Assembly (NCBI GenBank): GCA_002189035.1
Contig: NEEC01000021.1
Span: 248,001-312,000, forward strand
Direction of reading: 5' to 3'
Length of the DNA stretch: 64,000 nucleotides
Origin: Utricularia gibba
Taxonomy: Eukaryota; Streptophyta; Magnoliopsida; Lamiales; Lentibulariaceae
Positions 24,828-36,256 of this stretch are shown here, one piece after another; the first letter of the stretch is position 1; each line of letters begins with the position of its first letter. Both the position numbers and the translations under genes were made by a program. The notes beneath the pieces are model-generated. The model did no database searches. It was not told the origin of the DNA and saw nothing but the letters and a program-made list of their open reading frames with translations.

Positions 24828-26779
24828 TCCAAAAGTATGGGAGGATCCAAGTGTGTTTGGAACTGATGTATTGGCAAGAATGTTTATCATGAAGCTTTTA
24901 TGATTATGACAAGTAATGAAGAGATATTGACATTTAACAAAATATATAAGAGTATTAATTTAAAATAGTTTTCTTTAGTAGGTTGATTTTAACTATCAAT
25001 AGAGTGGAATAGTTTTTTGGGTAAACAATTTTTTTATTGAGAAAGCAACATCCACATCAGTATTATTATAGTACTTCATAAAAGTTTTTTTTATAAGTGC
25101 TAGGCAAGCATTGAAAGCATGTTGTTATGATGGTTCATAAAAGCAATTTTTTAATAGTATTATATATCATAAATAGTGATGAATAACGATAATATTATCA
25201 ATTTATGTCATAAACAAAAATGTCGATTTTAAAAACTTGGTAACCAAACACAAATAATATAATTGAATACCTACTAACTAAACATATTTCTCTTCAAACT
25301 CAAGTAATTTACAACTTAATAATTCAAACTTGGGTTTATCTTTTCCATACAATCACAAGAAATCTAAATATGCACAACTAAGGCAAAGAGCTTGAGAATG
25401 ACATATCGAGGTTGTTTAACCCAAAAAACCAAGCCTTATTTACTTGAAACTTCTAAAGTTAGAAGCCAAGATCATAAATAAACCTACAATTCATAATCAA
25501 AACCGTACGATGAAGTAAAATGAGCAACTTTTACTTTGTTGGATAAACCTAAAATTTCTCTTATAAAGTTTTTACTTTGTTGGATATACGAATAATAGTT
25601 GTAATTTTTTTTCTTATGTATACGTTAGTTGAATGTAGAAATTACTAAAGTAGTCTTTAATTGATAAGATTATGTAGGTTTAAAAATAAAATTATAAATT
25701 ATAAAGTATTTATTTTGTAAATTTACATAAATTTAAGATTATGTGTATTTTTTTAATCCTTTGTATGTAAGTTGATTTTAAATAATATCTCCCTTAACTT
25801 GCTTAATACCACTTAATCTCAATTTTAATACTATTAGTAAAACACTATTCAAAAAATTAATCCTTTTATATAACTTTTATTTAAACTAAAGTAAACTAAA
25901 TCTTTTTTATCTCATTTCCTATTCTTTGTGGTCATTATTAACTATTATCATTAGGTTCCATTACCTTAATTATCGTTAGTTATTTTGCTAAATCTTCTAT
26001 CATTCAACATTAGTGTTCAATTGGGCAAATCAATATTTTGTTTTTGATTCTATAAATTCAATTTGTGATTTTCACTGTCGTATTGGTTTTGACATTCTTT
26101 TGAGTATTCTATTTAATTATGTTGTTGATATTCTTGTGATTTCCCCTAATATACATCATAGAAGAATTAATCTCGAGTACAATGTACTTATATACTATCT
26201 TCACATTGATAATTGAAGTAGACTAATGTCTAGCCAAAAAAGGTAATATCATTTACTTGATCACTTCATATGTTCTTCACTAAATTTTCTACTTTTCTTG
26301 ATACCATTTTAGATGATGAGATAGAGGATAGCCTATGCCATATAATAGCACATGTGTATTCTATGAATAGTAACATGAGGATTAGGTGGTACAACTGAGA
26401 TTAAATCTGCATTAATAGAAATGTACACACCACCACCCCACCTACACTTCTCAAGAAGACACTTGTATCCTAATCTCAATCTTTTCAATTTTAAGACTTT
26501 TATAATTTTAAAACTGAATTTCACTATAACTTAGTTGATGTCTAAAAAGACCTTAACTACATAGTGTCTTATATTTAATTATAAGGCATATGCTATGAAG
26601 TAGCTTCTCTATTTTTGACATCTTTATTATTATATTTAATTATAATATCAAGAGAACAAATTAGGAATCCAAAGCTTGATCTACACTTTAAATTATTGCA
26701 ACTAATTCCTAATCTTATATAATACTAGAAAGTGATAGACTTGACTTGATTTTTTAATTTTATGAATTTGGTTATATCT
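24828..26779. other. AT-rich intergenic DNA
   Basis: I see no gene or RNA. Composition is strongly AT-rich with short direct duplications such as repeated TTTTTACTTTGTTGGATA near 25,530 and 25,570. Confidence 0.5.
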
Positions 26780-27190
26780 TATTTTATTGTTCTTTCTCTA
26801 TAAATGGAGATTTCTTCTTTCATAACAAACTATTTTAATTTTGAACTATCCGTCCCAAAATTCAATCAAATATTCTCAAATAAGATATTCATATCTTAGA
26901 AGACTTGCATTTTATCTTGAAAGATTTAATATCAACAAATCTATACCTCTATTTAAAGGTTTAAGCATTAAATTGTTGAAGACATCGAAGTATTTTAGTT
27001 ATTATAAGAATTTAGAATCGAATATAACATCTTTTGAATTCATTTCCTTACACTTTTCATCAGTTTTTGTATGTTATAGTCGAGTATGTGCATATAGGTA
27101 CTTGTAGTTAAGGTATGCGATAAAACCTCGCTTATGCAAATCCCTGCATATGTGACTGTTTTACTATTTTTTTCGACATAGTCTTATACA
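26780..27190 (+). repeat. Degenerate family A LTR relic
   Basis: The stretch 27,060-27,181 follows the order of the family A LTR: a GTTATAGTCGAGT block, a CATATAGG block, AAACCTCGCTTATGCAAAT, GTGACTGTTTTACTAT and TTTTTTCGACAT. A TATAAATG box near 26,799 may be the old promoter. Most CpG-containing positions of the younger copies are TG or CA here, as expected after long methylation. Both ends are lost; limits are approximate. Confidence 0.5.
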
Positions 27191-29014
27191 TAAGCTTGAT
27201 TAAATGAGGGTCTTTTGAAAGTAGGTTTCTACTCTAATTTAAATCAATAAAAGACTTCATCTAGAAACTAAAAGAAGATAATATAGTAGGTAAATTAGAT
27301 GATGAAAGCATTTAAACATGAAACAGAAATGGTGTGCATATTCAAGAAATATAATGAATGAAATAAGATTTGTGAGAAAAGTAAAATGTTTGCTCGATTC
27401 TCTAGTTCTGTGTTCTCCTTATCTTCTTCTTGTCAAACTGCAAGTTCCCAAGTGTCCTTATTTTATTACACTTCTTACGTTAAAGATTAGTCACGCTGTC
27501 ATGTTGAAATGCCTCTTCCTTTGTCTTTTTTTCCATTCCAATGGTCAAAATACTCTCTAAAACAGAAGAAATCTCCTCGGGTCAAAGTAGCTTGGTCATA
27601 TGTTCTGGAGATCAAAGAATTATCTAAACAACATATCTTTTTCTTTTTTATTCACACCAATCTTGCATGCCACCCGTAGTTAGTTGTATTTGTTGCGATC
27701 TTCTTATTTTTTTTTCCAGCCTTTCTTATACTTCCTCTACATTTAGACTTGTAATTCCTGTTTTGCCTTTGTATTCATAATAATTTTGTAGCTTGGTAAG
27801 ATTGTGCAGCTCAACCCAAATGGACTAGATAGATATAGGTTTTAATGAACAATAAAATTACCTTATACTAAAAAGTAAAAAAAATGGTTCAAATCGTATT
27901 TTTACCAAAAATAACTTGACCAATACGTCTTTTGGTACTTTCCTTATTCCAACTCACATAATTCTAATAGTTTAACATTGAAATTGACTCAAATACGTTG
28001 AAATATTACAACATTAGATTGTAATAATAATATTGGGCAATTGTTGCACAAATATAGGTAATAATTCTCATTTTATGATGACTTTTGAAGGATACTTTTT
28101 TCTCATTTATAAAAGTTAATTTAGTAGAATAGTTGTGATTTTTCGAAGACATCTACAAAGAACAATGTAATAAAGCAAAAGTGTAAGATGATGGTGATAT
28201 GAAACAATAATAGTAATTAGAATAATCACTAAAAATGTAGTTCACAATAAATATTTAATTTTAAATTTGTTTATATTATTATTACAAAAAATAATTTTTC
28301 TTGCAATTCTATATTTCATTTTATTCACATATTTTATTATAAAAATGTTTAAAACATTTGTTACTCTCTAATAGATCATTCACTATTATAGCAAAAGCAC
28401 ATATGAAATATACAACGGAGTAGTTTAAATATCACTTTTTATACGCAAAATGCAAATCTATACAAGAAATCATCATTTCTTTCACCAACTATCAGAGATC
28501 TCCAACATTTAGAGACATGTGCAAAGAAATTCTTCAAAAATCAAAGATAGATTTAGCATGTCTAAATATGTTTGATTTTTATCTTTAAAGAGATTGGGTA
28601 GATCTAGCAAAAGAGAAAATGGCAATAAATTCTGTGACTCCAATCAAAGGCGTCATACTAAATGTAGTGATGTTGTTTATTTAAAAATAATTTATAGGGT
28701 ATAATTATAATTAAAAGTTAAAAAAAAATTCATGTAAAGTAATTTACACAATAAGATTCTGCTTCAATTGAAGTAAATACTCATTTTGAGAATAAATTTT
28801 ACTTCAAAAAGATCACTTCAACATAATCTCTTTTTTGAAGTAGTTTCTAGAAATTAAAAAGAACATAACTTAAGTTTTCATTGCAATTTGATTGTCAATT
28901 GAAGATCACTTTTTAACTATTTTGTATGGGCAATGATCATCTCTATTGTCTTTTGTTTTCTTCTATGTGAACATAATATTTAATCAAAAAGCATTTTAGG
29001 TTATCATTCATTTT
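27191..29014. other. AT-rich intergenic DNA
   Basis: No supported gene. The 80-aa frame near 27,318-27,560 has no recognisable domain and no neighbouring exon. Confidence 0.5.
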
Positions 29015-29019
29015 CTTTT

Positions 29020-30170
29020 TGATAAGTGATTTTGTGTCATTCCAAAACATGTTTTTCTACTACTTTTGAGTGTTGTTTTTACTTATCTTAGACTTCACTT
29101 TCTCATTATTCTTAATTGATTTTGCATCTTTCACACTACTTTGATCTTTTTGGAGAGAAAGTATATTTTTTGGATTTTTAGGGTACTTTTGGATCAATTT
29201 GAGGAGAAATCAAGACCCACCAAATTATAGACTTGATGAGCTACTAATCTCAACCCAAGACTCGGTCAAATGATGAAGATTTGGTCCAAAATTCGTGGAT
29301 AAGATAGAGATATGAAGAAGATCTTCGAAAATTTGGATAAAAGATTGGGATAGAAAATTTTATCCAATCTCATCAAATAAGCTCAATATGAAGACTTGAA
29401 TATACTATCCTATAAATACTCCACCCTCTCAACCATTAGAGACATCTTTGACCACTTTTCCTTTGTACTTTTCCTCTTTTCGTGTCTATTTTCATGTTAG
29501 AGTCAAGTCTGCGCATGTAGGCGCTTGCGGCTGAAGATCTGCAATGAAACCTTGCTTGCGCAAGTCCTGCGCGTGTAACTGTTTTACTATGTTTTTCGAC
29601 ATTTAAATTGAGGTTTGATTCTATTTTTCGCAACGTTTACTTTACTAATGTGATCTTTAGTATCCCATAACCTGAAGGGAGTGTGAGAGAATCAAAGGTT
29701 GGCCTCAAACACCTAAGGAGAAGGGCTCAATCGAACATCGTTGGTAAGGCACATTTTATCTAATCTGCCTGCGAGATGTGAGGTGTAGGGGTTAGATTTG
29801 AGTGTGGGGAAAACATGGGTTATCACAAGAGGTGAAATGGCTCTGGTGGCATGATTGATTCCATAATCCCACAAAACAAGAGACGGTGGTATAACGGTCA
29901 CCGAGTAGCACTACTTTAGAATAACACCCCCAGAGCTTGCATAAGCAGGTCAGTTTTCATGGTTTACATACACAAGTTTGGGCGAGTTTTAAGCAAGTTG
30001 AATTCTGGATCCAATGCTTATTTTCTTATTGTTTTTAAAACCAAATCTTTCTTTTATTTTTTATCTTTTTGAGTCTTTGTTTGAAAAGAAAATTTGAATA
30101 ACAATTCTCTGTGGATATGATCTTATTTTATTATTTCGACGGTTTCTGTGCAATTGCAGAATCACCATCA
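29020..30170 (+). mobile_element. Solo LTR, gypsy family A copy 2
   Basis: Starts TGATAAGTGATTTTGTG and ends GAATCACCATCA. CTTTT at 29,015-29,019 is repeated at 30,171-30,175, a perfect 5-bp target-site duplication. TATAAATA lies at 29,411-29,418. It carries a perfect CTTGCGCAAG palindrome at 29,555-29,564. It is in the same orientation as copy 1, with unrelated target sites, so the two are independent insertions and not a segmental duplication. Confidence 0.93.
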
Positions 30171-30175
30171 CTTTT

Positions 30176-31276
30176 TTACTTTTAACAAGAACAAAACTAT
30201 TCAAATCTCACCAAATTTTGATTGTATGTGAAAAGAGTTGAAATGTGATTTTTCAATCACAACACCTGCCATTATACCCTTTTTTTTTTGGAAAAGTAGA
30301 TGATAAATAGCAAATTTTTTTTATTTAATTACGTCTTGCGATCCATATGTTAGTAGATTAATAATGTTGGACGTTATTTTTAAAATTCAAAATTCAATTT
30401 AAGTTTAGATTCAATTGAATTCATATTTATAATTTTATGGATATGATTTAATAATATCTATTAAAAAAATTAAAATCATATTATTATTTTTATATTTTAC
30501 AATATTCTTACAATATATTTAACTTGATTCAATCCATTTTAGAAAAATATTAATTCAAAATTATGAATAAACTGGAAAATATGTGTAATCCAATTTTGAA
30601 ACAAATCTTGGCTATGATTAATGCATAATAACATGGACTTAGCTGAGATTTGTACGAGTATTGGTAGTTGGATGAAGTTATTATCAAGAATGGTGGGTAA
30701 TGAATGGGCTTCCTAAAATAAAATTTTCTTTTATTGAGCTTCTCTAAAGATTCTCCTTTGAACTACAACCTCAGGAAAAGCAGCTTTTCCTTTGCACATC
30801 TGATGCACCCTCCAAAACCTTCCACCCGTTTCTCAAAACTCATGATTCTCGTTTCTGAGAGCATCTGTGAGGGGCACGCAAAACGTAGAGAGATTGGAGG
30901 TGAGGAGATCAGTGGCAATAAATTCCCATCTGATCGTCTTTTCATCTCATCTGCACTCACAATGAATGTTTGCAGATGGGGTGCTTTCCCAATTCCCATC
31001 CTGGAAGATTACGCCTTGCAGAGCCGCAGTTCCGCAGCTGCCCTTCCTGACTGGACCCTCCTCTCCTCTCCTCGGCTGATTTTGAAAAATACCCATGAAT
31101 CGATTTCGGTTTCGTAGTTCATTTGTATACACGGGTTAGTTAAAAAGTTAAGGATGCCCACTTGTAGAACTTGACTGTACCACTAAAATAACGAGGTCAT
31201 AGTCAAATTTCATGCCATTAGATCAGAAAAAAAGGAAACTTTAGATTACAAGCTGAAGGCATGCGCATTGGCAAAA
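30176..31276. other. Intergenic DNA with a GC-richer block at 30.76-31.13 kb
   Basis: 30,176-30,730 is AT-rich with no gene. 30,760-31,130 is more GC-balanced and open on both strands (a plus-strand frame to 31,117 without a good ATG, and minus-strand frames from 30,999 and 31,132). None has a domain I recognise. It may be 3' sequence of the gene to the right or a decayed exon. Confidence 0.35.
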
Positions 31277-31863
31277 TCAGGAATCAAAGTCACGATGGCT
31301 GTGGCTCCATTTAGACCCTGCGACAAGAGTGGAATTAAATGAATCCCATGTGAGATAAAGAAATAATGCAAAGAAAGGAGTTGAAATCTGTAGGTCTCAC
31401 CTTTAGTCTTGGGAAAAGTCTCCGCAGAGGCAACTTCCTGAACCTTCAACTCATCAATGCTTTCCAGTGGGCTATCTGCATTCTTATCGGCTTTTCTGTG
31501 TAGAAAGCTTGATCTTTTGAGGCCTAGCCTTTCCCTCCACCTGCTTGTGCCTCTGATAAAGCTTGGGGAAACATGTTTGTGGTCGGTGGCAAGAAGCTCA
31601 TCTCTCAGAGTGGTGGTTTTTGGCCCGTTTGCACGCAGTGGAAGCATCTTACCGTTGGAAAAAAGCTTGTCAGCTGAGACCATGTTGTGATTTGGGACAG
31701 AGAACTCGAAGTCAGATGAAACAGGGGCTTCTCTGTAGCTGGTTTCAAGCTTGAGAGGAAGATGAGGATCAGCAAAGTCACTGGAGAATGAGATCCTTGG
31801 GCTCATGTTGGTGTTGTAGAGATTCTGATGCTGTTCTTCGTTGAACATGTTTATGCATTCCAT
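31277..31863 (-). CDS. Uncharacterised small plant protein (PRISFS / SADELF-type)
   Basis: Two exons, 31863-31401 and 31317-31277, joined by a GT-AG intron, give 167 aa (504 nt in phase). Visible blocks, in order: MECINMFNEEQ at the start, SPRISFSSDF, SSDFEFSV, MVSADKLFSNGKMLPL, RWRERLGLKR and a short basic-polar tail. The PRISFS...FEF...SADELF...GxLLPL pattern is shared by several plant-specific families of unknown function (DUF1645-like and membrane-associated kinase regulator-like proteins); the exact family is not certain. The start is the ATG before ECINMF; the frame is open further upstream without a convincing start. No membrane segment is seen within the chosen CDS. Confidence 0.78.
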
Positions 31864-33730
31864 AGCAAGTATAAAATAGGACAGCAAGAAAACAACGGCA
31901 GTCAGTGTTTCAAACCTTCCTTTCTTCTCCTGGTCTATATAGAGGATAGGGGGAGCGCCATCACTTGTTTTCCTCACCTGCATGCACATTTTTTAAATGT
32001 ATATAAATAAACAAATGAATATGCACCCAAGTGACTCATTTTTGTCAAATATACAAAAAACAAAAACTTTGCAAGTGACACCCCTGGATGACATCTGGGC
32101 ATGATTAACACTTTTGGTATCCTGAATCCAAGCCATGTAAAATTGGTGAATCTAAACTGCCACATTGTAAACTTATCTAAATTTAACATCAATGGAAAGG
32201 TACCAGGACACAAAGACCTTCACATCCCTTTTCAACAAAGGTCGTATCAAGATTCATGCACGAGATTATTACATATGTTATTGATAAGGGTAAGATTCGA
32301 CATAATGAGTGAAGCTCATTGCTCACGTGATTTAGAACTGTTCATGCTGCATTGATCATCGGTCAAGATGGAATTTATTGTTTTTGGCTGATTTCCAGCT
32401 TTGACTGATAAAAATATTTACCTCCCGAGGAGAAGATGGCAAAAATAGTGTATGACATGTAAATAAATGGTGGGGAAGTCTTAAAGATATGTTCCTACTG
32501 GTCTCCCATCAAGTCAGCATGCATTGTCCTCTACCCTATTTTGTCCTCTGCAAAATTTAACCCCATTTTGCAATATCAAGTATTTTCAAATTTAGATATG
32601 ACAGCTCAGGAGCATCCAGTCAAAAGACAATTCATCATCCGCAGATTTATGTGATTCAACGGTCCCCCGCATAATTCAATCATTCAGGGAGAAATCACAG
32701 GTCTTAAACCAGCTCAACGATGTCGCTGCAACTAACCTCAGGAAAAAACTCAGGTACCATGACCATCTGTAAGTCTCGTGCAGGGGGTAAGTAACTATAA
32801 TGGATTCAAAGCTTCACCTCATTAATTCAGAGTTTGACTGGGAGATCTCAGAAAAAGAAAGATGCTGATGTACTTTTGATTCTTATATGACAGCACCCAT
32901 CGTTGGTCTAGAGGTCCTTTCCTAGTGGTCCAGCTTTTATGAAGATCTGCCTCGCCTTTGACCGTTCTTAACAGTTGGCTCTACAGATAGGCACAAGAAA
33001 ACAAATGAAACCTGCATAATAAACATGTAGCAATGGGGATAAACAAAAAAACACAATTAGCTGCAAAAGTACCATGTTGATAGGATCAAAATAATAAATG
33101 GCACTGCTGGTCAGGAAATGAAATGAAGAGTTCACAGAAATCGCATAAATGGTAAAGCGAATCCCGACTCATCTCCTGCTGAAGACTGAATGAATAAAGC
33201 AATCACTGCTCCTATGAATGATATAACCTTTTAAAAATCGAGGAATCAATCAGATAGAAAAGAAGTTGCGAACTACCAAATCACCACCAGCATCATCCCA
33301 ATGAATTCATGAATTGCAACACTTAGCGCCCAGAATACAAAAGCAGTTCCACCACTCAAGAAACTGCATTTCATGATTCAGAGATGGAGAAAGCATACAA
33401 AAATCCCCATCCTTCGAGTATGGCAACAAGCCCATCCGTGGATTTTCTTTTTTTTTTTTTTTTTTTTCATGTTTCGCCTGTATGCATTGACATGAACACT
33501 TCACGAGAAGACACTTTTAGCACTTGTCAAAGGAAATTGACCGCAGAGGGAACCGCTCCTTTCATCTTAGAGGCGCGAATGGGACGTTTCTCGACTTGGG
33601 CTTCTGTTGAGAAATCAACAAAAAAGCGGCTCTACCGGCGATACTTCTTTCATCACTTCCGGCGACGTCGATCGCAGTCGGATCCCAATGCCGAATGGCG
33701 GGTCAGGCGCCACGTTGGCCCGTGAACCTG
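31864..33730 (-). other. Upstream region of the 31.3-31.9 kb gene, no clear gene
   Basis: No supported coding exon. A GC-rich block at about 33,530-33,730 could be the promoter or a distant non-coding first exon. A run of 20 T lies at 33,448-33,467. These are inferences from composition and position. Confidence 0.3.
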
Positions 33731-36256
33731 GGCTCCATCTTGATCCAAATTGGACCCAAGACGCTGTGTCGCCTTTACCTAATTTTGTATTTACTTCAAA
33801 TTAAAAATTAAACAATATTCATAAAACAAATTTCACCATATTTTAGTAGGTATTAAAAATTGCAACTCTACCATGCAAAGTCTCTATTTCATTCTATTTC
33901 TTGAAAAGTACTTTTAAAGAAGTATTTTAATAAAATATAAATCATGTTTTCACAATTCTTTAAAATAATAATAATTTTAAATTTTTTTTTTTCAAATATT
34001 CATTTTTTTGTGATAAAAATACATTTAACTATTTTTCTACCAGAAGAAACTGTTTTAAATAGACAATCTCTATCTAATTCAACTCTTTGATATGCAGTAC
34101 TTGAGAAGTAAATCAACTTTAATTGGCACTGTGTTTTTATTTATAAAATCAATTGATATTTAATAAATTACCTCAACATAAGTATTTTTTTTATTCAATT
34201 ACTATATATTCTTTATTAAAAGTGTTGATATATAACCTTTCATCATCACCATGATGACTTTTTTTTTATTCATTTAGACAAATTCTTTATGGACTCTCTT
34301 GAATTTAATTTATATAAATTAAACTTGAATAATGAATTTTTTATTTTCAATTGAACAACAATCTTTTTTGTGTAAACAATGAATTACATAAGAATCAAAT
34401 TCAAGTTTATTATGTTAAATTTTGTAATAAAATTAAATTTATTATTTTGAATGTCACCAGGTAGTTTGGAAAAAAAATAAGAAATATTTCCAATAAATCA
34501 GAAAACACACATTAACAACTTCTTAAATATTTTTATTTTTTCAAGTAATTACTTTTATTTAATAATAAGACTTTTTCAATAGAATATTTTTATAAGTAAA
34601 AACATTTTTAAATAAATCTCAAATTGGAAGTAGGAAAGGTGGGATTATTAAATTAATATTTCTATTTACTGCATATTCAATACCAAATCAAATTGGAAGC
34701 CACCTCATAGTTAGGAAATGTTTAGTACTAATCATAATTAATGGTGGGATTATTAAAATAATATTTCGTTGAACTCTAATGTTATATTTAATCTAGTATA
34801 ATATGATATCCATAAAACTATATTATTAATAAAAATAATATAAAATTATCTTATAATAAACGTTTTTTCAACTTCAATATTTTTATTTATGAAGTATAAA
34901 AGATTCATATATGACATTAAAACTTATTTATTAAACTATATATTTATTTTAAATAATATATGTTAATCATCTATTTGTTAAAAATTGACATTTAATATAA
35001 TGAATTAACCATATGCACAATTTTGTTATTTAATTATTGAATTATGATGAAACACAAATTTATCTTATAAGTAGATCTAGTTAATTTCATTACAGGAAAA
35101 GATAATAGTATTCTTATTAATACAAAAGACTTTCTTTTTAAATATTATTTATATTTTCTATTTTTATTAATAAATTTATTGATTTTTTATGTTTTATAAA
35201 AAATTTCTCCAATGACTAAGGTGTAATAAAAAATATATTTTCTTGAAAAAATAAATTATGGATACTGTGATGAATATGTCCTCAATGTATTAAAAAATTT
35301 ATTTACTTATAAATATTTTGATAATGTTATATGTAAATTTAATTATAAAATTTTGCATTCAACATTTATAAAACAATTGTTACTGAAATAGTAATTTATA
35401 CGAATTATTTATTTTTACACAAATTAATGCTAATCATATTTAATATCCAAAAATATTAAACCTTCCCATTAAACTTTTGATTCCTAAGAATTAAGTGGGC
35501 CGGGCCACGTTTGGTACGTGAGTCGAGGTGGATTTGTTAGAAAACCCACCTTTGGTATGCGAGTTTAATGTGAGTAAACCCTTAAATCCACCTGAAAATC
35601 TAAACCTGACTAACACCCACGAACATGGGTTTAATACAGATCTGTCGTGCTACAGATCTACCGAAGCTTACTTTGTGTGCTGTATATATGGAGAGCCCGA
35701 CGATGTTCACCTTCAAAATTGGGAGCAACAATCTGGTGCTTGGTTGGTTTGAGATGCTGTCGTGTAGGGGTGTTTCTAAGGACCCAAGCCTGGTGCTTGA
35801 ATTGCTGTCCTAAGTACAATTCTCACCCGAAATGTGGTTGCCACAATATGAATATGTTGATATATCGTTATGTGAAATATTATGTGGAGTATATGACCCA
35901 ATTGGTTAGCAACATCAATAGATGTTGGTTAGCGACATCAAGGGGAGTAAATTGTTCATTTTTGAAGATAAAGGTGGGAAAATCAAATTATTTCGTAAAT
36001 TAGTCATTTTATACATAAATTCATACAATACTCGATTTGTATCCTACATATCAAATACCTTGCTACTCATAACTCAAATATCTTATATCTATTAATCAAA
36101 TAAGAATGATATCCTAATCCAATAAAACAAATTTATATAAATCCAAATAAATTAAACCCATGTTAAATCCCTACTCGCAAACACATCATAAGTGTATTAA
36201 CAAATATGGACATCCCTGACTGCAAACTTTTATCCTGAGAGTGCTATGTTTTCTGT
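33731..36256. other. AT-rich intergenic DNA
   Basis: 33.8-35.45 kb is extremely AT-rich with no gene. 35,480-36,000 is less so and contains short open frames, none with recognisable domains. No repeat boundary is identified. Confidence 0.5.

Noticed and set aside
30763-30999. Minus-strand peptide with SADE...GNLLPL resembling the SADKLFSNGKMLPL block of the neighbouring gene
   Set aside because: Spacing differs by two residues and none of the other blocks (PRISFS, FEF, RWRE) is present nearby; probably coincidence.
33384-33725. Plus-strand 113-aa frame
   Set aside because: It runs through a 20-T homopolymer and has no domain; more likely promoter or leader DNA.
35528-36003. Open frames at 35.5-36.0 kb as a gene
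   Set aside because: Overlapping short frames on one strand, no recognisable domain, and no usable splice links.
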